Below, piece after piece: positions 1 through 10,919 of a stretch of DNA of 64,000 bases. The stretch comes from Rebecca billardiae RCC1528 (taxonomy: Eukaryota > Haptophyta). The DNA lies in contig OZ251230.1 in the NCBI GenBank assembly GCA_965240325.2, forward strand, positions 620,001 through 684,000, in the 5' to 3' direction. The notes under the pieces are model-generated. The model did no database searches and was not told where the DNA came from. It saw nothing but the letters and a program-made list of their open reading frames with translations. A program made the translations under genes and the position numbers. Numbering within the stretch: the first letter of the stretch is position 1; each line of letters starts with the position of its first letter.

Positions 1-3000
1 GCGTCGGCGGGGAAGAGCGTCGCGAGCAGCCGCGGCTCGAGCCTGTCCACGACCTCCCGCAGCCGCAGCAGCCGCTCCTTGCACGCCCTCGGCGTCTTCC
101 CCTCGAATGCGGGCCACGCGCGCTGCGGTGTCGCGTGCAGCACGTGAGCATACTGCGTCTGCAGCAGGCCGATGTCCTGCTCGATCGTCCACGACGAGTC
201 GTTCTGCGTGTAGAATCGCAGGACGCGCTCGTCGTGCATGGTGCGCAGCGCGGCGTGCAAGCGCCCGAACGCGCGCTCGGGCGAGTCCTCCGGCGAGAGC
301 TCGCCCTGCGGCTCGGTGCCCGGCTGCCGCTCCCCCTGCGCGCCGCGCGCCGCCTGCGCGCCGCGCGCCGCGTGGGCGTCGACGCCCTCACAGCCGGTGG
401 GCAACGAGGCCTCGGCCGTGTCGCCGAGCTGCGCGGCGGCGGGGCTGGTGGGGTCGACGTCCATGTCGGTCACGGACGGCTCCACCTCGTGCGCGCGCGG
501 CGCCGCCTCGCCCGCGTCGGTGCCGCACGGCGAGCCGCCCGAGAGCGTGCTGAGCGGCCAGACGCAGGCGTGCGCGCGCGGCGCGTGCGCGCGCAAAAGG
601 TCCTGCAGCTGGCGCGCGCACTGCGCGAGCGCGGGCTTCGACGCCTGCCGATGACGTTGCGACATGCTCTTGGCGGAGCGGCCGTCGAACTGCATGAAGA
701 GCACGGCGAGCGCGTCGTCCACCGGCAGGCACAGCTCGCTCGCGTGCTCGTCGAGCACGGAGTGCAGCTGCGCGCGGCCCTCGGCCCCGAGCGCGCGCTG
801 CAGAGCCTTGGGCCACGCGTCGCGTGCGCCCGGCGCGCTCGCCACCGAGTCGGCGGCGCGCGGCCGCTTGCCGGCGGCGGGGCGGCGAGGAAGCTCGACG
901 CTCTTGGCCTGCAGACGCTCGAGCGCGTCGGCGCATTCGCCGCGCAGCAGGTTGTGCAGCGCCCAGCGATGCGACCGGCACTGCTGGGGCTTGAGGTCCG
1001 CGAGGAGCGCATGGCCGCCCGGCGGCGCGCCGACCACACCCGTCTCCAACACCGCGAGGCTCTGCTCGAGCGAGAAGAGCTGGGACTGCGAGCGCGAGCT
1101 GATGAGCGCGCACACGCGCGCATGCGCCTGGGCGCCGAGGACCTCCAGCAGCAACGTGGCCGGCGGCGACGATATGGCGCTCCCGTCAGCCGCCGCCTGC
1201 GTGGTGGATGGACGCCGCGTCGTCGACTCCGACCGCGTCAGGTGGGGCGCGCGGTGGTCAGCAGCTGCGGCGCCATCGCGCGTGCTCGGGGCACGGTGTG
1301 CGTCGGTCTGCGGGGCAGCCGTCGCAGCCGATACGGATGGAGCAGCGCCGCCGCGTGCGCTTGAAGCGCGGTGCGCGTCGAGCCGCTGGACGGCGGTGGG
1401 TGCGTGCTTCCCCAGCAGCGCGCGCAGGCGGTGACGATGCCTGCGGATCTGGTCTGGCGCGACACGGCTCAGCGCGGGATGCTCAGCGGCCGCGCCGTAG
1501 CCCAGCCCGGTCTCGAGCACGGCGAGGCTCTGCTCGACCGAGAAGTTCGAGGACTTGACGCGCGCCACGATGATATCGCGGACGGTTGCCAATCCGTCCA
1601 CGCCCAGCATCGCTGCCAGCGATGCGCCGCCGCCGCGCGCGCGCGCGTTGAGCCAGTCGCCGTCCACGTGCGCGCCGGGCCGCGCCACCAAACTTGGCGC
1701 CAAGTGCCCGCCCTGCTCGCCAGCTCCGCACGGTGGCGCCGTGTCCGCCTCGCTCGCCGCACGATCACGATGCGGTGCGCCAACGTGCGCGCACGGCACC
1801 GCGTACAGCGCGTGCGCCGCCACGGGCGCTGGGCGGCCCACGCGCGCGGCGCAGCCTGCCGCAGAGCAGCAGCCCGAGGCTGCCCGCGAGTGCTGCCCGG
1901 CAGAGGTTGACGCGATGCGGTCGTGCGACGGCGGCAGCTGCGGCGGCGGCGTCGAAGCGGGCTCGGCGCCGGCGATCGCACCCGGCGCGTACGCCATCGG
2001 CGTGTAGTAGTAGTCGCCACCGGGCATCAGCATCTCCTCGTCGGCCAGCAGCCGCGCGCGCCGCCGCTCCATGCAGACGATGCCGAGCGCGCCGCGCACC
2101 GCGCCCACGCGCCGCGGCGCACGCCCCAACTCCACGCGCGCGCCAGCGGCGGTGCCGCGGATTCGCCACAGCGGGCGTGCGCGCCGTTGGATGGCGCGCG
2201 CGGCGCGCTCACGCCGCAGCCGCGCGTGCGCGACGGCAAACGCCACGTCCCGCCAGCCCGACTCCGCCTTCGAGGCGCGAGCGACGGCAGAGAGGGCTTG
2301 CACCCCAGCCGCAGGTGGTGGTGCGAGCAGCTGCGATGGCGGCGCGCGGCCAAACCAGAGCAGCCCAGCGCGCGCGGCGATCATCATCGCCGATTCGAGC
2401 AGCGCGTCGTCCTCGGGAAGAGTGGGCGCGTTCGAGGCGCAAACGCGCAGCGCCGTGCACGCGGCGCGCACGCCCGCGCCGTACGCCTTGCGCCGTGCTG
2501 CATCGGCTCCTGCGCCGTCAGCACGCTGCATTGCTGCTTGCATGCTGCTGAGCGCGCGGCGCTGCTCGGCGGTCGCCTTGCACCGAATCGAATCGTGGTC
2601 GAGCGCGGCGTGCTGCGGCGCGCGCGACATCTCGGCAGTGTCTCGGGGCACCGCGTCGGATGTCGCATGACGCCGAGACAGGGTGCTGCGGCGGCTGGCC
2701 CGCGCACGCCGCCTGCGCACGCCGCCACCAACGCGTCGCGCCGGATTCTCCTCGAACACGTGCCAGCCTGCTCCGCTTCGGCACGCACGCACGCGTGCGC
2801 GTGCCGCGGCGCGTTGCGCCCGCTCGTCGCGCGCGCGCCGGCGTGCGAGGCACGATTCCGTGGCCAGCGCCAGATCGCCCGCGCGCCAGTCCACCAGCGC
2901 GCGCCGCCGCTTGACGTCGTCATCACAGTGTGCCACGCGCAGCGCACCTTGCACGCGTGCGTGCACGGCATGCATGTGCGCGGGCACGCAGCGTGCGACG

Positions 3001-3563
3001 CGCTCCAGCACGGCAATCTGAGTGCCCGTCACGTCGAAGCTGTCCACGCCCGGAAGGTCGAGCCCGCGCGTCGCGCGCCGGCATCGCTCGACGCGCTGAG
3101 GGCGAGGCGGAGCATTCGCCTCGCGCAGTGCTCGTCTGACACACCCATGTTCGTCGCGCATGTGTACAGGAATGCAGCGCATGACGCGTGTAAGCACGGC
3201 CATGTGCGTCGCCGACGCGTCGAGGGGGTCCGCCCCCGGCATGCTCAGCCCGAGCGTCTCGTGCAGCCCCCGGGGCCGAGGCATCGCGAGGCGCAGGACA
3301 TCGCCTCGTGCGCGCTTAACATGGAGTCGTTCGTCGACCATCCACTCGGGGATGGAATCATAGACGCGACGCATCTCGGCGAGGGCAGCCCTGGGAGCAG
3401 GTTGAGGCCCTCCCATTGGGACCACCGCCACAGCGCCGGCGGAGGCACCACGTCTCGTGCGTCGCCGTTCACGGCGGACACACTCACGAACTGCAGTCGA
3501 ACCGGCTGCAGCTGAGACACTTTTCTCCGGCCGAGTCACGCGCGTGTTTCCTGCGCTCGTCAT
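1..3563 (-). CDS. Large internally repeated protein with IQ-like segment, 3' end outside window
   Basis: Reading the minus strand from ATG at 3563 gives 1,187 codons with no stop, continuing past position 1. I do not recognise the family. The protein-like character is strong: two diverged copies of a module containing F-S-(V/L)-EQSLAVLETG lie near 1585-1375 and 1150-905, each followed by a Q-x2-R-x-HR-x6-LL segment. An earlier pair of repeats reads AVLTRVMRCIPVHM (about 3205) and AVLERVARCVPAHM (about 3010). A basic stretch around 2190 (AIQRRARPLWRIRG) resembles an IQ calmodulin-binding motif. The middle is rich in Ala and Arg. No intron is needed to keep the frame open. The start is the first ATG after the minisatellite, but the frame is open further upstream, so it could begin earlier. 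Function unknown; a cytoskeletal or scaffold role would be only a guess. Confidence 0.7.
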   Translation of the reverse strand, partial: MTSAGNTRVTRPEKSVSAAAGSTAVRECVRRERRRTRRGASAGAVAVVPMGGPQPAPRAALAEMRRVYDSIPEWMVDERLHVKRARGDVLRLAMPRPRGLHETLGLSMPGADPLDASATHMAVLTRVMRCIPVHMRDEHGCVRRALREANAPPRPQRVERCRRATRGLDLPGVDSFDVTGTQIAVLERVARCVPAHMHAVHARVQGALRVAHCDDDVKRRRALVDWRAGDLALATESCLARRRARDERAQRAAARARVRACRSGAGWHVFEENPARRVGGGVRRRRARASRRSTLSRRHATSDAVPRDTAEMSRAPQHAALDHDSIRCKATAEQRRALSSMQAAMQRADGAGADAARRKAYGAGVRAACTALRVCASNAPTLPEDDALLESAMMIAARAGLLWFGRAPPSQLLAPPPAAGVQALSAVARASKAESGWRDVAFAVAHARLRRERAARAIQRRARPLWRIRGTAAGARVELGRAPRRVGAVRGALGIVCMERRRARLLADEEMLMPGGDYYYTPMAYAPGAIAGAEPASTPPPQLPPSHDRIASTSAGQHSRAASGCCSAAGCAARVGRPAPVAAHALYAVPCAHVGAPHRDRAASEADTAPPCGAGEQGGHLAPSLVARPGAHVDGDWLNARARGGGASLAAMLGVDGLATVRDIIVARVKSSNFSVEQSLAVLETGLGYGAAAEHPALSRVAPDQIRRHRHRLRALLGKHAPTAVQRLDAHRASSARGGAAPSVSAATAAPQTDAHRAPSTRDGAAAADHRAPHLTRSESTTRRPSTTQAAADGSAISSPPATLLLEVLGAQAHARVCALISSRSQSQLFSLEQSLAVLETGVVGAPPGGHALLADLKPQQCRSHRWALHNLLRGECADALERLQAKSVELPRRPAAGKRPRAADSVASAPGARDAWPKALQRALGAEGRAQLHSVLDEHASELCLPVDDALAVLFMQFDGRSAKSMSQRHRQASKPALAQCARQLQDLLRAHAPRAHACVWPLSTLSGGSPCGTDAGEAAPRAHEVEPSVTDMDVDPTSPAAAQLGDTAEASLPTGCEGVDAHAARGAQAARGAQGERQPGTEPQGELSPEDSPERAFGRLHAALRTMHDERVLRFYTQNDSSWTIEQDIGLLQTQYAHVLHATPQRAWPAFEGKTPRACKERLLRLREVVDRLEPRLLATLFPAD

Positions 3564-3645
3564 CGCGCGGTTATCGAAACGACTATAAGCCAAGACTATG
3601 ACCGGACGCCCTACTATATGATGTGAGTACTCGTCATGAGACACG

Positions 3646-3760
3646 TTTGTATGAAAGTAGGGGGAATGTTTGTATGAAAGTAGGGGGAATGTTTGTATGA
3701 AAGTAGGGGGAATGTTTGTATGAAAGTAGGGGGAATGTTTGTATGAAAGTAACGGCTCTT
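3646..3760. repeat. 23-bp minisatellite, five copies
   Basis: Copies begin at 3646, 3669, 3692, 3715 and 3738, each starting TTTGTATGAAAGTAGGGGG; the last is cut short. The copies are almost identical, which suggests recent slippage. The array lies in the spacer between two divergently oriented genes. No unique spacers separate the units, so it is not a CRISPR array. Confidence 0.95.
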
Positions 3761-3903
3761 CACATACGAAGATTGGACGCCTCGCGCGCGAACATTGCCG
3801 TATTTGCCAATACGGTAGAGGAGTCGGGGGGGGAGCATCAGGTAAAAGTGTGTTGTGCGTCACAGGTCAGGTGTGATTGACAGTACGTCGCCTCACAGCC
3901 ACG

Positions 3904-5420
3904 ATGGTGGCGCACGCGCTGAGCGCGCCGGCGGCGCTGCCGCGGCTGGGTCCACGTGCGCTCACCGTGCTTTCGTACAACATACTCCTCCCGAACAGCA
4001 TGGATGGCTGGTGGATGTACAAGATGTATCCTCCGGGCGCATTGTCCTCCCCCGACGAGGCCAGCTGGTCGCGCAGATCGACGCTGCTGGCGAGAGAGAT
4101 TGAGGCCGCTGACGCGGACGTGGTGTGCCTGCAGGAGGTGTCGCCGACGTCGTTCGAGTCGGACTTTGCGTTCATGCGCGACCTTGGGTACAAGAGCTGC
4201 GAGCTCTTCCGGAAGGGTCGGTTCCGGCCGGCGACGTTCTGGCGACCGACGGTGCAGCTCGCGACGGTCGCGCATCGGGACCGCTGCCTGATCACGACGT
4301 TCACCCTCGCCGACGCACCAGATGCTGAGGTGAGCGTCATCAACGCGCACCTACAGGCCGGGCCGGAAGGCCCGCGCCGGCTGCGGCAAGTCGTCGACGC
4401 GCTCGAGAACGTCTTCAAGGCAGCAAAGCGCTCCAAGCTGGTCGCGCAGCCGGAGCGTGCGGCCGTGATCGTCTGCGGCGACTTCAACGGTGACGACCGC
4501 TCCGCCGCGGTGCGCGTGCTCGAAGACGGCGCGATCGAGCCCGACTTCGTCGAGGACGGAGAGACGGTGACCTCGAAGACGAAGCGCTCGCCCTTCCCGC
4601 CGATGGTCGACGCCGCGGCCGCCGCGGCCGAGCGGCCGCCACCGCCCACCCTCGTGCTGCCTGAGCTGATCAGCGTGCTCACCGCGCAGGGCGACCAGGG
4701 CCGCGGCACCAGCATGAGCGAGGGCACGCGCGCCGCGCTGCGCGCCATCTTCGAGGACTTCTCGGGCGGTGCGGCGACGATGAATGCCGAGCAGGTCGAG
4801 CGCTGGCTCGTCCGGATCAACGGCCAGCTCGGCCGCGGCTCCGAGTTCAGGGCAGCCGCACGAGAGATGGCGGGCCCGGACGCGCCATCCGCGTCGCCCG
4901 CGCCCGACGCTGCCGCACCGGCCGCGCAGGCGGAGGCGCCCGAGGCCGCGCCTCCCGCGGCGATCCCACCCGACGGGACGCTCTCGTGGGACGCGTTCTG
5001 CCGGGTGTACGACGCCGAGCTCGCGGCGGGCAAGTACTGTGCGCGTGTGCGCGCGCGCGCCCTCCGCTGCGCATCCACCCGCCTCCCGCGTGCGAGCCGT
5101 CTTTCTCGTCCCTGACCGCCGACGCCTGCGCTCGCGCACGCGCGCCCGGTGCCTCGCGTGCAGGGGGCGTGGCGCACGACCTACACGCGTGCGGGCACAT
5201 GCCACCGGCCATGCGCGACGCGGGTCTGTTCAAGGCACGATACGATCGCGTGTACGTCAGCGCGGGCGCCGAGGTCGTCGCCGTGCGCGATTGCACCTCC
5301 GATCAGCCGTGCCCCAACGCCGAGCACCCCAGTGACCACCTCCCTGTCGGTGTCTGCGTCCGGCTGGCAGCACCGTCCGATGCGGCATCCCAGGCTGAGC
5401 CGTCGGTTGGTTCCGATTGA
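3904..5420 (+). CDS. EEP-fold phosphodiesterase/nuclease-like protein with EF-hand-like insert
   Basis: Exons 3904-5038 and 5164-5420; the 125-bp intron begins GTGCGC and ends GTGCAG. Endonuclease/exonuclease/phosphatase motifs appear in order: LSYNILLPNS near the N-terminus, VVCLQEV (the metal-binding Glu), VINAHLQAG, VCGDFNGDD and, in exon 2, HPSDHLPVGV, the catalytic C-terminal His motif. Joining the exons restores this last motif, which supports the splice. Between DFNG and SDH lies an insert of roughly 190 residues with EF-hand-like elements (IFEDFSGG...MNAEQVERWL and PPDGTLSWDAFCRVYDAE). A similar arrangement occurs in plant proteins annotated as calcium-binding EEP proteins. RNA deadenylase, nucleotide or phospholipid substrates are all possible. 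ATG at 3904 is preferred; an in-frame ATG at 3877 would add nine residues. Confidence 0.85.
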
Positions 5421-5915
5421 GAACTACGCTATGCGCATCAGTGCCCGCGCGGCCCGTCAGCGGTATATTATCAGTGCCAGTCCATACTGATTGACGATTC
5501 ACGATTGGTCATTGTATCAATGGTCGTAGTAACGCGTAATTTTAAAATAGGCTAGCTATACATAATTAATAAGTAAACGGGCTATAACAGCTGACGGTCA
5601 CTGCCGTGGCTAGTTTGACACCGTACTAAGAGTAAGAGTGACTCAGTTAGTCAGTAGTCTCCGGTGACCGGTAAGACTCAGGTAAGAGTGAGTATTGTTG
5701 CGGCAGTGAAAAGCTAAGTTTTACTCGTCTGCTGTCATACGGTGCCGTATTATCATTCGTCGCGACGGGGCTCAAATTGGCCGTCTCATCGCGCGTCTAG
5801 CGCGGTCTTCCAACTTTGCACATGGCTAGCATTTTCGTGCGGTGAGTGCCGGTGACTGGCCTCGGAGTCCGCGCCGGCGGCTGGGAGCCCACCTGCCTGG
5901 CGGGCGCGGCCGCCC
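5421..5915. other. Intergenic spacer, AT-richer
   Basis: There is no supportable gene. Composition falls sharply (for example TTTAAAATAGGC and ATACATAATTAATAAG near 5540-5575), consistent with a 3' flank shared by two convergent genes. Confidence 0.6.
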
Positions 5916-6245
5916 TCACTTCAGCTTCTTGCTCGATGCTTTGCCCTTGCCACTGCGCTTCTGAGCTCCGGCCTCCCCGCGAGCCTTCTTCGCCGCGCGG
6001 GCCTCGAGCCGGGCCCTCTCTCGCCTCGCCTCCTGCACCTTCTCAATCCACCAGTCCATTAGGTTGCCTCCTAGGTCGCCTGAGGCGACGAAGCCGAACG
6101 TCCTGGCGACGCATCGCCCGAGCATGCGTCCAAGGACTGACACCACTATGAAGACGGCGCCGAGCTGCAGCGGGCCCCAAATCGAGGACAGGTCGACGCC
6201 GAGGAAGCGGCGCACCGGGCTGTCGTATTCGTCAGCATCCGACAT
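5916..6245 (-). CDS. Small single-pass membrane protein with basic C-terminal tail
   Basis: The frame encodes 109 residues. Residues about 20-45 (IWGPLQLGAVFIVVSVLGRMLG) form one hydrophobic segment. It is followed by FGFVASGDLGGNLMDWWIEKVQEARRERARLEARAAKK, a charged amphipathic helix or coiled coil, and a Lys/Ser-rich end. I do not recognise the family. The size and layout suit a small organelle or ER membrane protein. The start codon is 100 bp from the divergent RMDN gene, so the two probably share a promoter region. Confidence 0.65.
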   Translation of the reverse strand: MSDADEYDSPVRRFLGVDLSSIWGPLQLGAVFIVVSVLGRMLGRCVARTFGFVASGDLGGNLMDWWIEKVQEARRERARLEARAAKKARGEAGAQKRSGKGKASSKKLK

Positions 6246-6345
6246 CGTGTCGCGATCACGACGGTTGCAAACAACGACGGTTGGGCAAGGTCCGGCTTCC
6301 CAAGGACCGGTGGTCAGTCCGGTACCCGAATTTTATCGCGCGCCG
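6246..6345. promoter_or_regulatory. Putative bidirectional promoter
   Basis: This 100-bp gap separates two divergent start codons. It holds a direct repeat of ACGACGGTTG at 6258-6267 and 6274-6283; CGGTTG resembles a MYB-type core. The regulatory role is inferred from position. Confidence 0.4.
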
Positions 6346-7619
6346 ATGCCGGCCCGCCGACAGCTGGCCGTCCTGTCGTGGTCGCGCCCGCCTCGATGGG
6401 CGCTCGTGAGCGCTGCTCTCGGCACGGTGGCTGGATGGCTCGCCTACCGCAGCTACCGGCAAGAGCAGGTACTCCTCGAGCTGCAGCGCCGAGTCGACGA
6501 GCTCACTGCGCAAGCCGCGCGCGTCCTGTCGCCAACGCCAGGCGTGCGCGTGTCGCGGCCGCTGCCGGCGTCGTCGCAGCTGTCGTTCGATGGCGCGTCC
6601 TTCGAGGATGCCGAGGCGTATGCTGACCATACGCCAGACAGCGAGGGCCCGTCCGTCGGCCACTCGCCTGCCAGGCCGATGGGCTCAGACCGCGCGCGCA
6701 CAGGCGAGGGCTCCCTGCACGCGCTCGACGCCCTCTTCGACGCAGAGAAGCACGAGGAGACGGTGGAGATGGTCGGCAGCCCGTCCGACGCGGATGTGGA
6801 CGCTGCCGATAGACTCTGGCGTCGAGCACGCGCCTACCATGTGCGCGCCACACGAGGCGCGCGCGTGCGCACGGTGCTGATCGGTCGCCTAGCTCACCAA
6901 CCCGCGCCGCTCCGCGCGCTCCGTGGCGCGCAACGCGTGTGCAGGGCCTGGCGAACGCGGCGCTGCGTACCGGCTCGGCTGCCGAGCACAAGCGCCTCAT
7001 GTACCTCGCCCACGCAGACGCCCAGCGCGCCCTCGGCCTGCAACCTCGCCTCTTCGCCGGTGCGGCGCAGTGGTCACGTCCGGGGCGTTGGCCGCGTCGC
7101 GCCGGGCGCTGCCGAGTGCTGATGCGGCGGCTCGTGACGCGCGTGTCCCGCACGCTCGCCTCGCCGCGCGCAGCGCACAAGTGGTGCGGCATCCTCGTCT
7201 CCGAGACAAGCGGCTTCGAGGGCACCAAGGCGAGCATACAGAGCTCCTTCACCGTGCGCGACCACTTTGCGCGCGCAGCCGAGCTCAACGCGCACGACCC
7301 GACGTCGCGCCACCTGCTCGGGCTGTGGCACTTCGAGGTGGCGAGCATCGGCTGGGCGACCGCGCGCATCGCCGCGACGCTCTTCTCCACGCCGCCCAGC
7401 TCGACGTACGACGAGGCTCTCGTGCACCTGCTGGCGGCCGAGGAGATCGAGCCCGGCTTCTACAAGAAGAACCAGCTGCTGATTGCCAAGGCAAAGCTCA
7501 AGCTGGGCGACAAGCCAGGCGCGCGGGAGTGGCTGGCGAGGGCGGTGGCGCTCGACGTGGCCAATGCGGACGACGAGGCCGCGCATGCCGAGGCGGCGGC
7601 GCTGCTCAAGTCGGTCTGA
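6346..7619 (+). CDS. RMDN/FAM82-family regulator of microtubule dynamics-like protein
   Basis: Exons 6346-6840, 6945-7059 and 7174-7619 give 351 residues. The N-terminus has a hydrophobic anchor (WALVSAALGTVAGWLAY) followed by a short coiled coil (QVLLELQRRVDELTAQAARVL). The C-terminal part follows the RMDN TPR-like fold closely: LWRRARAYHG, AAHKWCGILVSETSGFEGTK, VRDHFARAAELNAHDPTSRHLLGLWHFEVA, FSTPPSSTYDEALVHLLAAEEIEPGFYKKN, and a final Ala-rich helix. Each splice restores family-typical sequence, notably AHKW across intron 2. Animal relatives bind microtubules or sit at mitochondria-ER contacts; here the anchor suggests an outer mitochondrial or ER membrane location. A candidate AATAAA lies about 100 bp after the stop. 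Confidence 0.88.
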
Positions 7620-8089
7620 TGACACTGAGTCGCGCACGGCGAGCGCCGCTACACTAGGCTTGGGGCCAGGCGGCCCGCAGCTCGCCGAACCGTTGCGCGC
7701 GCACAACGTGCAGCAAAACAAATAAACCAGCATGCAAATCAAAACATTCCGACGTCGCGGATTTGACGTCATCGCGACGGCCCATGACGACCGATGAGTA
7801 AGTAAAGGAGCGTCAAAGCATCGCTGCCGAGAATCAATGCTGCCGAATCGCTTCTGGTCGGGAGCGACCAAGACTGATGCACCCAATCGTCACGCCCAAT
7901 ATTGTCGGCCCCGAATTGAGACGACCAACCGTGGCCGGCACTGGCGAGCGAGTTGCCGAGTTCAGAGCGTGTGAAGCTCGAGACTCGGCCCGAGGCTGCC
8001 GGGCGCGAATCTGTGTGGCCACGCGCACGGCGAGCGCGTGTACTGCTTGGCGGCTTTGCGCACACCAGCACGCGACACCAGGTCTCAGG
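7620..8089. other. Intergenic spacer
   Basis: No gene is supported here. The frame upstream of 8090 is open but lacks family similarity and precedes a clear signal peptide, so I treat it as 5' untranslated or promoter DNA. Confidence 0.5.
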
Positions 8090-10919
8090 ATGCGCCGAAT
8101 CGTGCTCCTGCTGCTCGCTGGCGTGCGCTCTGCGCTCGCGTGCACCGCCCTCGGCGTGGGGCGCGACGCGTCGGATGACGGCAGCGTGATGGTCGCGCAC
8201 TCGGACGACTCGGGCGGCATGGGCGATCCGCGGCTCGTGCACGTGCCCGCGCGCGACTGGCCGAACGGCACGATGCGCCCGGTCTACCTCTCCATCTCCG
8301 ACTACCCCCGCGTCATCGCACCCGAGCGCGCACCCGAGTACGCGCCGGCGAATGAGATGGAGGCGTCGCTGCCGTGGGTGGAGCCGATCGGGTACATCCC
8401 GCAGGTGGCGCACACGTACGCGTACTGGGACACCGACTACGGGCTGGGCAACGAGCACCAGCTCGTCATGGCCGAGACCTCTTGCGCCGGGCGCATCTCC
8501 TCGGTGCGTCCGCGCGCGCAGCTCGTCAAGTGCGTGGCGGCGCCCCTTTGCATGCGCCTGCGCGCTCACGCGCGCGGTGCATCGCGCCGCGTGCTGCGCC
8601 GCGCCGCGCCGCGCCGCGCGCGTCAGATCCCGCTGGGCCAGCCCAACGGCACCGCCCTCTTCGGCATCGAGGAGCTCGGCAAGATCGCGCTCGAGCGCTG
8701 CCGCACGGCCGTGTGCGCGGTCACGACGATGGGCGAGCTCGCTGAGCAGCACGGCTACTACGGCGGGAACGGCCACCTGGGCGTGATGGAGCCGTGGCCC
8801 GGGACGAAGCCGGGCGAGGAGGGCGAGGCGCTCGTGATCGGCGACGCGCTGGGCGAGCTGTGGGTCTTCCACATCCTGCCCGGCGCGAACGGGCGCGGCG
8901 CCGTGTGGGCAGCGCAGCGCATGGACGACGACAAGGTGACCGTCGTCGCCAACATGTTCATCATCCGGCAGATGAACCTGACGGACGCGGGGCGCTTCCG
9001 CGCGTCGCGCGACATCGAGGGGGTCGCGCACGCGCTCGGCTTCTGGGAGCCGGCGGACGGGCCCTTCGACTTCACCGCCGCCTTCGCGGGCAACGTGAAG
9101 GCCGCCGACGAGCGTCACGAGCTGATCAACCAGTTCTACAGCGGCCGGCGGATCTGGCGCGTCTACGACGTGCTCGCGCCCTCGATGCGGCTCGACCCGG
9201 ACCTGGGCTGCCTGCAGGAGACGCCGACGTACCCGATCGCGATCACGCCCGAGGCGAAGGTGAGCGTGGGCACCGTCTTCCGCCTCTACCGCGACTTCTA
9301 CGAGGGGACGCCGTTCGATCTCTCGAAGGGGCTGGCCGCCGGGCCGTACGGCACGGTGGGCGCCGCGCCGCGCGCGCCCGCCCGCCCGCCCGCCCGCCCG
9401 CCCGCCCCTCCGCAGCCGCCGCCGCCGCTGCTGGCTGTGCGCGCGCGCGAGAGCGCCTCACGCGCGCTCGCCCCGCTCACGCGCACGGCGCGGCGCTCGC
9501 CCCCCCCCGCTCGCGCAGCCCAACCGGTTTGGCGGCGGGCACGGCGAGGTCGAGGCGCCCGGCGGCTGGGAGCGAGCCATCTCGATGTATCGCACGCTCT
9601 TCTCCTTCGTCGCGCAGGTGAGCGCGCGCGGGCACGCGCGCGGGCGCGCGCCACCCCGCGCGCCGCCCCGCGCCCCGCGGGCCCGCGCTCGTGCTGGGCC
9701 CGCGCTCTGGCGGCCGGCGCGGCCGGCGCGGCCGCGGCGCGCGCGCGATGCGCCTGCGCGCGCGGCGCGCACTGCGCACGGCACGCGACGCGCGTGCGCG
9801 CGCGACGCTTGGCGGCCTCACCACGCACCGCGCCCAACGCCTCCGCGCGCCCGCGCGCGCCGCGCCCTCCGTCGGCGGCAGGCGCGCCCGTCGCTGCCCG
9901 ACGAGGTCGGCGGCGTCGTCTGGTTCGGCGAGGACTCGCCGCACGCCACGTGCTACTTCCCCTTCTTCCTGGCGCAGGGCCGCCTGCCGCGCGCGTACAC
10001 GCACGGCACGCAGGGCGAGTACTCGGCGGGCAGCGCGTGGTGGACGTTCAACCTGATCAAGCGGTTCATCGACCTCAACTTCCGCGCGATGATCGAGGAC
10101 GTGCGCGCCGCGCAGGAGGAGTGCGAGGCCGGCGGGCGCAAGGTGCTCGCGGAGGCGGAGGCGGCGGCGCTCGCGGCCCTCCGCGCGCCCTCGCCCTCGT
10201 CCAGCAAGCACGGGGCGACGAGCTCGGGCGCGGCCAAGCCGCACTCGCCCGGCCGCCTCCTCAAGGCCACAACCAAGCCTAAGGCCACGTCCGCGCCGCC
10301 CCCCACGCCGTCCGCGCCGCCCGCCAGCCCCGCCGGCGCGACCGCCGCCGCCGCGCGCGCGATCGCCCTGCTCGAGAACGCCACGTGCACGCACGCCGAG
10401 TACGTGCAGGGCGCGTGGCAGAGCCTGTTCGCAGACCTGATGGTGCGGTACAAGAACGGCTACACCAACACGATCGTCGCGCAGGGGATCGTGCGCGAGA
10501 AGACGATCGGCTACCCGGCGTGGTGGCTGCGCCTCGTCGGCTACACCGGCTGGATGGACTTCGTCAAGTCGCGCGGCGCCGAGCACGCGCAGCAGCGCGC
10601 AGAGTCGGGCGACCTGGAGGTGGACAGCAGCAAGGAGCCCGACACGTCGGTCTGGGCGGCCGGCGACAACACCGCCGCGCGCAAGGCGGCGTCCACGCAG
10701 CCCGCGTGGGCGCGCGCCGCCGGTGCGCACCCGGCGATCTTCACCTGCATCGCGCTGCTGTGTAGCGCCGTGCTCTTCGGCCTCGGCGTGCTGGCCGGGC
10801 CGCACCTCGCAAAGCCCCGGGCGCTCTGCGGCGCGGGCTCGTGGCCGCAGGCGTCGGCAGAGGCCCCGCTGCTGCCGGCCAAGGCGGATCGCGAGATGGT
10901 CCCTGGGCGCAACGCGTAG
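8090..10919 (+). CDS. Peptidase family C69 (dipeptidase/secernin-like), secreted or membrane-anchored
   Basis: Exons 8090-8503, 8627-9355, 9519-9617 and 9882-10919 give 759 residues. The signal peptide MRRIVLLLLAGVRSALA ends directly before Cys18; C69 enzymes are N-terminal nucleophile hydrolases whose new N-terminal Cys is catalytic, so cleavage here would create the active site. Family segments follow: MVAHSDDSG, GLGNEHQLVMAETSCAGR, GIEELGKIALERC, MGELAEQHGYYG, WVFHILP, FVAQ joined across intron 3 to ARPSLPDEVGGVVWFGEDSPHATCYFPFF, and TFNLIKRFIDL. The C-terminus carries one membrane helix (FTCIALLCSAVLFGLGVLAG) and a short tail. All introns are phase 0. Introns 1 and 2 are multiples of three with no stop and intron 3 is 264 bp, so naive ORF calling merges intron sequence into the protein. 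It probably trims dipeptides in a lysosome-like or extracellular compartment. Confidence 0.88.

Noticed and set aside
3646-3760. CRISPR-like array
   Set aside because: The units are contiguous with no spacers and the DNA is eukaryotic; it is a minisatellite.
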